Shown here piece after piece: positions 16,714 to 24,915 of a DNA stretch of 64,000 bases. The DNA comes from Allorhizobium borbori (GTDB lineage: Bacteria > Pseudomonadota > Alphaproteobacteria > Rhizobiales > Rhizobiaceae). Positions within the stretch are counted from its first letter, which is position 1; each line of letters starts with the position of its first letter. The translations under genes and the position numbers were made by a program. The notes under the pieces were generated by a model. It worked only from the letters and a program-made list of their open reading frames with translations. It did not search any database and had not been told where the DNA came from. The stretch covers positions 16,126-80,125 of the forward strand of contig NZ_JACIDU010000005.1 of NCBI RefSeq assembly GCF_014196535.1, in the 5' to 3' direction.

Positions 16714-17760
16714 ATGGCTCTCGAAAACCTGACGCCGAGCGACGAAGAAATCAAGTCTGCTCCAAATCCTAACTATCTTGATGGAGACTACCTGAAGGGC
16801 GTTCTTGAGATGACGTTCCGCGACGGCAATCCTGTCGCTGAAAAGCTGGTCGAGGAAATCTTCTCGTCGCGGCAGATCGAGTCCATCTACCTCGTCGGTG
16901 CAGGCGGCTCGAACTCCTACATTGAGCCGGTTAAGTATATCCTCGATAAGTATTGTGACCTTCGCGTCGAGCGCATCAATTCCACGGAATTTGAAACGCG
17001 TCGTCCGAAACCGGTCAACGAGAAAGCCGTCGTGCTCTTCACCTCGCACAATGGCGAGACGGAAGACACCGTGGTGGCTGCCCAGTGGGCAAAGACCACC
17101 GGCGCAATCACCGTGGCACTGACCGCCGGCCATGAAAGCGGCCTAGTTGAGGCCTGTGACCACCTGCTCCCCTACAGCAAGGAGCTGCCGGGCATGCCGA
17201 AGACGATGGTTGCCTATCTCTTCGCTGCGCATTTCTTGAAGCGAAGCGGCAGTCCGGTTGGTGCCCAGCTGATCGCCGATCTTGAAGCGATGCCCGCAAA
17301 GCTGCACGATATCAAGAATGCTGAGCGCGACCGCGGTATTGAGCTAGCGCACAAGTACAAGGACGAGAACATCTACTACGTCCTGTCAAGCGGTATCCTT
17401 TCGGCCCTGAACTACCAGTATTCGATCTGCATCTTCAACGAGATGCTGTGGCTTGATGCATCCGATATCCACACCGGCGAATTCCGTCATGGTCCGTACG
17501 AAGTGGCCGATGCGGACATGGCTTATGTCTTCCTGATGGACGGAGGCGACAACCGCAAGCTCGATGAGCGGGCGCTGAAGTTCACCCAGCGCGTCACCGA
17601 CAAAATCATCACGTTTGATGCCGGCAAGTACAACAACGTATCGCCGCTGCTGTCGCCCTTCGTTATCGGCGTCACCTGGTACTGGTTCGCTCACACTCTG
17701 TCCGTCCTGCGCGAGCATCCGCTTAGCGTTCGCCGTTACATGTGGAAGGTCGCATATTGA
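16714..17760 (+). CDS. FrlB-like SIS-domain deglycase (Amadori-compound 6-phosphate)
   Basis: A 348-residue cytoplasmic protein with two SIS domains. It is related to FrlB, which splits fructoselysine-6-phosphate into glucose-6-phosphate and the amino acid. The first SIS has VGAGGSN and FTSHNGETEDT phosphosugar loops. The second carries HTGEFRHGPYE, the Glu/His-bearing motif of this deglycase group. The ATG at 16714 has GGAG ten bases upstream, better than an in-frame TTG at 16705. It leads an operon with a peptide/opine ABC importer, and the FrlD-like kinase lies downstream, so it should act on a phosphorylated fructosyl-amino acid. The exact substrate is not known. Confidence 0.85.
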   Translation: MALENLTPSDEEIKSAPNPNYLDGDYLKGVLEMTFRDGNPVAEKLVEEIFSSRQIESIYLVGAGGSNSYIEPVKYILDKYCDLRVERINSTEFETRRPKPVNEKAVVLFTSHNGETEDTVVAAQWAKTTGAITVALTAGHESGLVEACDHLLPYSKELPGMPKTMVAYLFAAHFLKRSGSPVGAQLIADLEAMPAKLHDIKNAERDRGIELAHKYKDENIYYVLSSGILSALNYQYSICIFNEMLWLDASDIHTGEFRHGPYEVADADMAYVFLMDGGDNRKLDERALKFTQRVTDKIITFDAGKYNNVSPLLSPFVIGVTWYWFAHTLSVLREHPLSVRRYMWKVAY

Positions 17761-17807
17761 TAACGACGACCGTCGCCATCATGGCTTTGGTCTGAGGAGG
17801 AGGCCGG

Positions 17808-19508
17808 ATGCTTGAAGTGAAGAACCTGTCCATCGGTTTCAGAACCCATGCAGGGCTCAAATCGGCTGTTCGAAACATCGACTTCACGGTCAGGCCCGGC
17901 GAAATCGTTGGTCTGGTCGGTGAAAGCGGCAGCGGCAAAACCATCACGTCTCTTGGCGTGATGGGGCTGTTGCCGCCGAATGCCGTTGTGACCGGCGGCG
18001 AAGTTTTGGTGGATGGCGTCGATATCTTGAAGCTTTCGGCGGCAGAGCTGCGCAAGCTGCGCGGCCGTCATGTTGCCATGGTCTTCCAGGATCCGATGGC
18101 TTCGCTCGATCCAATCTTCACCTGCGGCGACCAGATCGTCGAGGCGATTCTGCTTCATGAGCCGATCGGCCGCGCTAACGCATGCAAGAAGGCCCGCGAA
18201 CTTCTGGAAAAGGTCCGCATTCCCGATCCCGATCGGGCCATGCGTTCCTATCCGCACGAACTGTCCGGAGGTCAGTGCCAGCGTATCATGATCGCCATGG
18301 CAGTGGCCTGCAAACCTCGCATCATCATCGCCGACGAGCCAACGACGGCGCTCGACGTGACTGTGCAGAAACAGGTGCTGGAGCTGTTACGGGCTCTCAA
18401 TAAGGAGGTTGGCGCGGCAGTTCTGCTGATAACCCACGATCTCGGCGTCATCTACGAAGTCGCCGACCGCGTCGTGGTCATGTATGCCGGCAACAAGATG
18501 GAGGAGGCGACGACAGCCGACCTCTTCGCTGCGCCTCAGAACGACTATTCTCGTGCGTTGATCGATTCCATGCCCTCGCCGGGCAAGTACGAGGACCGCC
18601 TTCCGGTCATCGAGCGCGATGCAGACGGCAATATTCGCAGCGTCCGGCCCGAGCCGAAAGTCAAAGCCTCTCCCGTACCCGTTGCGATTAAGGACGAGAC
18701 GCCTATTCTCGAACTGCGTGACCTCTGCAAATCTTACTGGGTGAAGCCTTCACCGCTGTCCACACCCGTCGAAATGCGGGCCGTCGATCAGGTCAGTCTG
18801 ACGATTGCGCCGCGCACGACACTTGGCCTTGTCGGCGAATCCGGCTGCGGCAAGAGCACGTTGTCACGCGTCGTCATGCGGCTCTTGGAGCCAAGCGCGG
18901 GCCAGATTCTATTCAAGGGCAAGGACATAGCAAAGCTGCCAGAATCACAGATGCGGCCCTTCCGCCGCGAACTGGCAATGGTGTTCCAGAACCCCTATGG
19001 TTCGCTCAACCCACGTCATTCAGTCGCCGATCTGGTTGAAGCACCCATGGCGATCTTCTCCGACGGTGATTCCGCTTCGCGCCAGGAACGTGTCCGCACG
19101 CTGATCGAGGCCGTGGGCCTGCCTACGACGGCTGCGCAAAAGTATCCACACGAGTTTTCCGGGGGCCAGCGGCAGCGCATCGCCATTGCACGTGCGCTTG
19201 CTCTGAAGCCTTCGCTCGTCATATGTGATGAAGCTGTCTCGGCGCTCGACGTGTCCGTCCAGGCACAGGTGCTCAACCTGCTGAAGGATCTGCAGGCAGA
19301 GTTCGACCTCACCTATCTGTTCATCTCGCACGATCTTTCCGTCGTCGAGCATGTCAGCGATACCGTTGCAGTGATGCAGAAGGGCAAGGTCGTGGAATGC
19401 GGCACAGCCTCCGCCATCTTCAGCAATCCTCAGGAACCCTATACCCGCATGCTGCTGGAAGCCGTGCCAACCATCGGTACCCCGCGCTGCGAAAAGGAGG
19501 GCGCATGA
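17808..19508 (+). CDS. Fused two-domain ABC transporter ATPase (DppD-DppF type)
   Basis: A 566-residue protein joining two oligopeptide-type ATP-binding domains. The first has Walker A GESGSGKT, signature LSGGQCQR and Walker B IIIADEPTTALD. The second has GESGCGKS, FSGGQRQRIAIARAL and VICDEAVSALD. The signature of the first half has Cys where Gln or Arg is more common. Fusions like this power peptide, opine and glutathione import. A GAGGAGGAGG ribosome site precedes the ATG. It overlaps the permease start by four bases. Confidence 0.93.
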   Translation: MLEVKNLSIGFRTHAGLKSAVRNIDFTVRPGEIVGLVGESGSGKTITSLGVMGLLPPNAVVTGGEVLVDGVDILKLSAAELRKLRGRHVAMVFQDPMASLDPIFTCGDQIVEAILLHEPIGRANACKKARELLEKVRIPDPDRAMRSYPHELSGGQCQRIMIAMAVACKPRIIIADEPTTALDVTVQKQVLELLRALNKEVGAAVLLITHDLGVIYEVADRVVVMYAGNKMEEATTADLFAAPQNDYSRALIDSMPSPGKYEDRLPVIERDADGNIRSVRPEPKVKASPVPVAIKDETPILELRDLCKSYWVKPSPLSTPVEMRAVDQVSLTIAPRTTLGLVGESGCGKSTLSRVVMRLLEPSAGQILFKGKDIAKLPESQMRPFRRELAMVFQNPYGSLNPRHSVADLVEAPMAIFSDGDSASRQERVRTLIEAVGLPTTAAQKYPHEFSGGQRQRIAIARALALKPSLVICDEAVSALDVSVQAQVLNLLKDLQAEFDLTYLFISHDLSVVEHVSDTVAVMQKGKVVECGTASAIFSNPQEPYTRMLLEAVPTIGTPRCEKEGA

Positions 19509-20482
19509 GCGCTTCGATTGCCGGAGCCTTGCTCCTTATCTGTCGCAAGCTACTGACCGCCCTTATCCAGCTCTGGGTCGTTGCAACGCTGATCTTTTCG
19601 GTCATGTACATCATGCCGGGCGATCCGGTTCTGCTGCTTCTCGGCGCGGACAGCAACCCGTCACCGGAAGCAATCGCCTCCATGCGTGCACAGCTCGGCC
19701 TCGACCAGCCGGCTGTTTCGCAGTATTTCGTATGGCTCTGGAACGCATTGCATCTCGATTTCGGAAAGTCGCTGACCAACGGGTATCCGGTCTCCAACTA
19801 CGTGATGCAGAACCTGCCGCGCACGCTGGAGCTGGCCTTCGTCGCGATCATCATCGCAGCACTAGTCGGCGTACCGCTCGGTGTTGCGGCAGCCCTCAAG
19901 CGTGGCAGCACGCGAGACACCGTTTTGACCTCGATTGCGACGCTCGGTATTTCGGTGCCCGTATATATCGTCGGTACGCTCCTGGTGCTCGTGTTCAGCC
20001 TCAAGCTCGGCTGGCTGCCGGCAAGCGGCTATACGGATATCGCTCGCAATGTCGTCGAGCATTTCCGCAAGCTGGCACTTCCGGCGATCGCGCTCGGTCT
20101 CGGACTAGCCGCGTCGATCGCGCGCATGACACGCTCCTCCGTGCTTGAAATCCTGGGCCGCGACTTCGTTCGCGCGCTGCGCGCTAAGGGCATGTCCGAG
20201 CGGCGGATCATCTGGCAGCATGTCCTGCGCAACGCTGCCATTCCAATCGTTACTATCATTGGCCTGCAGCTCGGTAACCTGATGGGTGGCACCGTTCTGG
20301 TGGAGGCCATGTTCAACTGGCCGGGCCTGAGTACGCTGCTGGTCGGAGCCGTTTCGGCCCGCAACTACCCGCTCGTCCAAGGCTCAATGCTGGCTATCGC
20401 CGCCGCATTCATCCTCATCAATCTGCTCGTGGAACTGCTCTACAGCCTGCTTGATCCGCGCATCCGGAGGAAACGCTCTTGA
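19505..20482 (+). CDS. ABC transporter permease, DppB type
   Basis: A 325-residue inner-membrane permease with six predicted helices. It has the usual DppB features: an N-terminal helix with VVATLIFSVMYIMPGDP, and the EAA loop SVLEILGRDFVRALRAKGMSERRI. The ATG at 19505 overlaps the upstream stop, and the longer open frame to 19397 lies inside the ATPase gene. It works with the second permease and the fused ATPase to import the substrate of cluster 1. Confidence 0.92.
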   Translation: MSASIAGALLLICRKLLTALIQLWVVATLIFSVMYIMPGDPVLLLLGADSNPSPEAIASMRAQLGLDQPAVSQYFVWLWNALHLDFGKSLTNGYPVSNYVMQNLPRTLELAFVAIIIAALVGVPLGVAAALKRGSTRDTVLTSIATLGISVPVYIVGTLLVLVFSLKLGWLPASGYTDIARNVVEHFRKLALPAIALGLGLAASIARMTRSSVLEILGRDFVRALRAKGMSERRIIWQHVLRNAAIPIVTIIGLQLGNLMGGTVLVEAMFNWPGLSTLLVGAVSARNYPLVQGSMLAIAAAFILINLLVELLYSLLDPRIRRKRS

Positions 20483-21306
20483 TCTTAGCAGCCATACGTA
20501 GCCAGCCGGCATTCCTCGCCGGGATCATCTTCATCGGCCTTGTCATCTTCATCGGCATTTTCGGCAGCTGGCTTGCGCCCCAGGATCCGTTCCTGCTGCA
20601 TCCCGATAAAGTCAATCAGGCTGGTTCGGCCGCCCACTGGCTCGGCACTGACGAGTTTGGCCGCGATCTCTTGAGCCGCCTCCTGATCGGCGTCCAACCG
20701 ACCCTGATGGTAGCGATCGGTGCCACCGCGATCGCTGGATTCTTCGGGACGTTCGTCGGCATAGCTGGCGCTTATGGCCGACCGCTCGCCTCTTTCCTGA
20801 TCATGCGCGGTATTGACGTCATGCTGAGCTTCCCGCCAATCCTTCTGGCGCTGCTCGCCGTCGGCTTCTGGGAAAGTGGCGTGCTCAGCCTCGCGGTCGT
20901 CATCGGCGTTCTCTACATCCCGCATTTTGCGCGGGTCGCGCATGCCGCCACATTGCAGGTGACGCGCATGGAATTCATGGAGGCCGAGCGTGCGATGGGC
21001 GCGTCCACCTGGCGCGTCGTATTTACAGCCATCCTGCCGAACATCCTGTCGCCTCTCGTCGTCCAGGCGACGCTGACGGTCGCGGCTGCAATCCTGCTGG
21101 AATCCGGCCTAAGCTTCCTCGGTCTTGGTATCGTGCCCCCTGAACCCTCCTGGGGGCAGATGATCGGCACAGCACGCGGTTATCTCGGTCAGAACCCGAT
21201 GTACGTCATCTGGCCGTCCCTTCTTCTCGCATTGACTGTCCTCGCCATCAACGTGGTGGGCGACCGGCTGCGGGACATACTCGATCCACGTCTCAGGGAG
21301 GAATAA
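20479..21306 (+). CDS. ABC transporter permease, DppC type
   Basis: A 275-residue permease with the DppC-type N terminus (GSWLAPQDPF and HWLGTDEFGRDLLSRLL), the EAA loop FMEAERAMGASTWRVVFTAILPN, and about six helices. It starts with TTG at 20479, overlapping the DppB-type stop. GGAGG lies eight bases upstream and no better ATG follows in the first 40 codons. It pairs with the DppB-type permease. Confidence 0.92.
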   Translation: MILAAIRSQPAFLAGIIFIGLVIFIGIFGSWLAPQDPFLLHPDKVNQAGSAAHWLGTDEFGRDLLSRLLIGVQPTLMVAIGATAIAGFFGTFVGIAGAYGRPLASFLIMRGIDVMLSFPPILLALLAVGFWESGVLSLAVVIGVLYIPHFARVAHAATLQVTRMEFMEAERAMGASTWRVVFTAILPNILSPLVVQATLTVAAAILLESGLSFLGLGIVPPEPSWGQMIGTARGYLGQNPMYVIWPSLLLALTVLAINVVGDRLRDILDPRLREE

Positions 21307-21357
21307 CTAGACATGGTCATCTCGCATCGACATTCAGAAACAAAAAAGGGGTACAAT

Positions 21358-22887
21358 ATGAAAAGAGGAATGTTCTGGACTGCCTTGGCGCTCGCAACGA
21401 GCGTTTTCGCTCAGCAGGCGTTTGCGGAGGGGTCACTTTATTTCGGCCTTTCCGGTGAACCGTCGACGCTGGAGAGCACGATCAACGCTGGCGCTCCGGC
21501 CCGCACGATCCGTCTAGCCATCCACCGCGGCCTATTCAACTACGGCCCGGACGGCAAGCTTTCCTCCGAATTGGCGGAAGGCTATGAAGTAACGCCGGAC
21601 GCGCTTATCTATACGTTCAAACTGCGCGATGCGAAGTTCCATGACGGCTCCGCCGTTACCTCGGCAGACGTCAAGGCGTCGATCGAGCGCATGACTGCCA
21701 AGGACAGCAAGGCCACCTACCGCAACGAACTCGGCGTCATCCAGACTATCGAGACACCGGATACGAAGACCGTCAAGTTGGTTCTTTCCAAGCCCTTCGT
21801 ACCGCTCGTGCATTATCTGGCACTGCCAGAATCGGCGATCATTCCGGCTGCCTGGATCAAGGCACATGGCACTGATCCGAATGCAGCTCCGGTCGGCGCC
21901 GGCCCGTTCAAATTCACTAACTGGGAACGCGGCCGCGAGCTGACTGTCGAGAAGTTCGACAGCTATTACAAGCAAGGCAAGCCGCATCTGGATGATGTCC
22001 ACTACGTCTTTTACGGCGACGAGAACACCCGCGTGAACGCGCTGAAGTCTGGCGATGTTGATATCATCGACTACGTGCCGTGGAAGGATGCGGCATCGAT
22101 CGAGAGCAGCTCCGACCTGAAGCTAGCCAGCACGACCGGTCCTTTCATGATGCTGCAGTTCAACACCAAATTCGAGCCGTTCTCCAAGCCGGAAGTACGC
22201 CAAGCCATCTCCTATGCGATCGACCGTTCAACAGTGATCAACACCGCGTTTAGCGGTCGCGGCACGCCGCTCTTCGGCATCGCCATCCCGGAGGGCTACA
22301 TGGGCTACTCCAAGGAGAAGGCCAATTTCTTTAAGCATGATCCGGCCAAGGCGAAGGAACTGCTAGCCAAGGCAGGTTATCCGGACGGGTTTGAAGTCCG
22401 CCTGCTTGCCACCTCGCAGTACGGCTTCCACAACAACACTGCCATTGCCGTGCAGGCGGAGCTTGCCAAGATCGGGATCAAGGTGAAGCTGGACCTGCCT
22501 GACTGGTCTGGCCGCATGGCGAAAAATAACGCTGGCGACTACGACTTCCTTGTTGCGGGAACCGCAGGCGATATCGCCGACCCGGATTGGCTGAGTAACT
22601 TCTTCTACGGCGGGACGCAGCTTGTTCGCCTCAACAACTCGGCGTACTTCGACGACAAGGCCATCAACGATCTGCTTGACAAAGGCCGAGTGACTCTTGA
22701 TCCGGTCGAGCGCGAGAAGATTTACGGCCAGTTCGTCGATCGTGCTCTCGAACAGTCGCCGTTCGTCTACATGATGTGGCGCGACCAGAGCTTCGGCCTC
22801 AACAAAAAGGTCACGGGCTTTACCAACCTTCCGGGCTTCCTGACCTTCCAGTCTGGCATCACGGTCGAGAACGTCGAACTGAAGTAA
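21358..22887 (+). CDS. Periplasmic substrate-binding protein, family 5 (DppA/OppA type)
   Basis: A 509-residue secreted protein. The signal peptide MKRGMFWTALALATSVFAQQAFA ends near residue 23. The mature part shows family-5 hallmarks: the ELAEGYEVTPDALIYTFKLRDAKFHDGSAVTSADV block and the VRQAISYAIDR block. An earlier in-frame ATG at 21313 would extend it by 15 residues, but the ATG at 21358 follows AAGGGG and starts the signal peptide. It ends the cluster 1 transport operon, followed by a strong hairpin. Likely ligands are fructosyl-amino acids, opines or short peptides. Confidence 0.92.
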   Translation: MKRGMFWTALALATSVFAQQAFAEGSLYFGLSGEPSTLESTINAGAPARTIRLAIHRGLFNYGPDGKLSSELAEGYEVTPDALIYTFKLRDAKFHDGSAVTSADVKASIERMTAKDSKATYRNELGVIQTIETPDTKTVKLVLSKPFVPLVHYLALPESAIIPAAWIKAHGTDPNAAPVGAGPFKFTNWERGRELTVEKFDSYYKQGKPHLDDVHYVFYGDENTRVNALKSGDVDIIDYVPWKDAASIESSSDLKLASTTGPFMMLQFNTKFEPFSKPEVRQAISYAIDRSTVINTAFSGRGTPLFGIAIPEGYMGYSKEKANFFKHDPAKAKELLAKAGYPDGFEVRLLATSQYGFHNNTAIAVQAELAKIGIKVKLDLPDWSGRMAKNNAGDYDFLVAGTAGDIADPDWLSNFFYGGTQLVRLNNSAYFDDKAINDLLDKGRVTLDPVEREKIYGQFVDRALEQSPFVYMMWRDQSFGLNKKVTGFTNLPGFLTFQSGITVENVELK

Positions 22888-22932
22888 TCCAATTGGCGGC
22901 GGTTGACCGTCGCCAATCCTCCCAAGAACGTG

Positions 22933-22970
22933 AAAAGCCCCTTTGCCTTTCGCTAAGGGGCTTTTTGTTT
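22933..22970. terminator. Rho-independent terminator, probably bidirectional
   Basis: AAAAGCCCCTT (22933-22943) and AAGGGGCTTTT (22955-22965) form a perfect 11-bp stem, followed by a T-rich run on the plus strand and preceded by A's. It lies between the binding-protein stop and the convergent GntR gene, so it can stop transcription from both sides. Confidence 0.9.
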
Positions 22971-22981
22971 TCTTACGCTCG

Positions 22982-23749
22982 CTATTTGGTAGCGCTGAGC
23001 CAGCCGCCCTCTGCGCTGCTCGTGCCAAAGGCCACGACCTTAGGATTATTCACAGAACGCATATATTCAACAGTTGTGCCATCCTCAGACTTCACCCACA
23101 GTCGATAGGCAAGAGCCGCAGAATTAACTGGGATATCGAGCAACTTGCTTTCCAGCTCGCTCGTCGTCTCGACGCTGATGATGCGGTCAGCATTAATCGT
23201 GTCAATCTCGTATCGTTCCTTGAAAAGCCTGTAGAGAGACTGACCGGCAATCAAGTCCTCGGCCGCAAGGCCTGGGACCAGTCGGGCAGGGATGTGACTG
23301 GTCTCGACGCTGAAGGGCTTGTTGTCAATGCTCCAGAGGCGCCGGATTACGACAACGTCCTGCCCCTCCTCAATGCCGAGCCTATCGGCTAATTGACTGT
23401 TTGCGGTCGACAGCTGGAAATACAGTAGCTTGTTGCTCGGCGCTTTTCCATGGTTCTGGATCAGTCTGTCGATGCCGACGGACCGATAGATGTCCGCCGG
23501 TCGCACGAAGGTTGGCGCTGCAACACGCGTCCCCCCCGTACCGTTGCTTTCCAGCAAGCCTTCAGAAACCAGATTGCTGACGGCTTTACGAACGGTCAGC
23601 CGGTTCACATGCAGCAAATCGGCAAGATCGCGCTCCGAAGGAATCCGATCTCCCGAGCCGAACTCTCCTGAAGACAACATTCTTCGAATATGATCTTCAA
23701 CTTTCTGATAACGGAGTTTACGAGCCCCGCTCAACTCTTCGTCTGCCAT
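22982..23749 (-). CDS. GntR-family regulator with UTRA ligand domain (cluster 1)
   Basis: A HutC-subfamily regulator. The GntR winged helix (YQKVEDHIRRMLSSGEFGSGDRIPSERDLADLLHVNRLTVRKAV) is followed by a UTRA effector domain (DVVVIRRLWSIDNKPFSVETSHIP region). E. coli FrlR, controller of fructoselysine genes, belongs to the same family. I chose the ATG at 23749, 255 residues; in-frame starts at 23800 and 23839 would add an unusual tail and have no better ribosome site. It is divergent from the kinase-hyuA-hyuB unit and convergent with the transport operon, so it probably senses the sugar-amino acid or its phosphate for cluster 1. Confidence 0.88.
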   Translation of the reverse strand: MADEELSGARKLRYQKVEDHIRRMLSSGEFGSGDRIPSERDLADLLHVNRLTVRKAVSNLVSEGLLESNGTGGTRVAAPTFVRPADIYRSVGIDRLIQNHGKAPSNKLLYFQLSTANSQLADRLGIEEGQDVVVIRRLWSIDNKPFSVETSHIPARLVPGLAAEDLIAGQSLYRLFKERYEIDTINADRIISVETTSELESKLLDIPVNSAALAYRLWVKSEDGTTVEYMRSVNNPKVVAFGTSSAEGGWLSATK

Positions 23750-23878
23750 TGCCGCCCTGACGCCATTGTTTGAGGCATTGGATCCGCCCGAATGATCCAT
23801 TGGAGATATAGCGTCCCATTCGCTTCTGCAACAACCCATCGGCCTCGGGAGTCCTTTCTGGCAGAAACTTTGCCTGAT

Positions 23879-23909
23879 AACTGATAAAGCAGTTGTGCTG
23901 GGCTATAAT
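23879..23909 (+). promoter_or_regulatory. Candidate promoter and dyad upstream of the cluster 1 kinase
   Basis: TATAAT at 23904-23909 is a consensus -10 about 44 bases before the GTG start. An AACTG/CAGTT dyad (23879-23894) overlaps the position of the -35, whose hexamer (CTGATA) is weak. The divergent GntR regulator would be expected to bind in this gap. The preceding GGGCTATAAT recurs in similar form upstream of the SIS gene. Confidence 0.45.
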
Positions 23910-23952
23910 CTGGATTAGAAACTGGATCATTAACTCAGCCTTGGAGGATGGG

Positions 23953-24819
23953 GTGGGCACCTCGGTTACATCTCGAATATTATGCGTCGGCGACAACACC
24001 GTCGACATTTTCGTCGATCGCAAGACCATGTATCCAGGCGGGAACGCCGTGAATGTCGCTGTCGGCGTCCGGCGCCTCGGTGCTCAGAGCCATTATATTG
24101 GCTGCATAAGTGAGGACCGATATGGTGAATTGGTCTACCAGTCGCTCAAAGACGAGGGGGTTGATCTTTCGCTCTGCCGTCGCGCATCCGGTCCAAGCCC
24201 GAAGGCCCTTATCGGCCATCGCGGGAACGACCGTTACTTTATCGGCTCCATGCCTGGCGTGCGCGCCGATTACGAACTGGGCGATCCAGATTACGCGCTG
24301 ATGGCGAAAGTCGATATCGTCCACACCAGCTTCTATAGCGGCTTGGACGACAAGCTGGACCAGATGGCTAAGGCGTCGAACATTCTGGCTTACGACTTTT
24401 CCAACAAGTGGCTTGATCGTCATCTGGAGCAGTCCGCTCGGTTTATCGATATTGCCTTCATATCCGCGCCGGCACGCGACGAGGCCGCTTGCGTCGAGTT
24501 GATGGGACGGTGGACCGATGCCGGGGCAAAACTCGTCGTAATGACGCGTGGTGAATGCGGCTCCCTGGCAATGAAGGGCGGCAAGGCTTACCGGCAGGGT
24601 ATCGTTGCCGCGGAAGTTGTCGATACGCTTGGCGCCGGCGACGGGTTCATCGCGGGGTTCCTGACGTCCTATGCCGGTGATGCGGATATCCAGGCGGCAT
24701 TGGCCATGGGTGCGCAGTCCGCCGCGCGTGCTTGCCAACAGATGGGGGGCTACGGCTATGCAGCCGAGCACCCCTGGGAAATCCCGGACCTGCCGTCGGC
24801 AGGCCATAAGGAACGCTGA
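23953..24819 (+). CDS. PfkB-family kinase, FrlD-like
   Basis: A 288-residue ribokinase-family sugar kinase that resembles FrlD, the fructoselysine 6-kinase. Matches include VGDNTVDIFVDRKTMYPGGNAVNVAV near the N terminus, VDIVHTSFYSGLDD, YDFSNKWLD and AFISAPARDE in the middle, and the catalytic DTLGAGDGFIAGFL near residue 230. GTG at 23953 is the chosen start because GGAGG lies five bases upstream. It should phosphorylate a fructosyl-amino acid for the SIS deglycase at 16714. It leads a unit with hyuA and hyuB. Confidence 0.9.
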   Translation: MGTSVTSRILCVGDNTVDIFVDRKTMYPGGNAVNVAVGVRRLGAQSHYIGCISEDRYGELVYQSLKDEGVDLSLCRRASGPSPKALIGHRGNDRYFIGSMPGVRADYELGDPDYALMAKVDIVHTSFYSGLDDKLDQMAKASNILAYDFSNKWLDRHLEQSARFIDIAFISAPARDEAACVELMGRWTDAGAKLVVMTRGECGSLAMKGGKAYRQGIVAAEVVDTLGAGDGFIAGFLTSYAGDADIQAALAMGAQSAARACQQMGGYGYAAEHPWEIPDLPSAGHKER

Positions 24820-24915
24820 TGTAGCGACCATTTGGACCGAACATAAGAAAATCTATCAAATGTCGGCGACGAGCAGAAGCCGGTAGTCTGAAATCCCGAA
24901 GTAAAGAGACGTGTC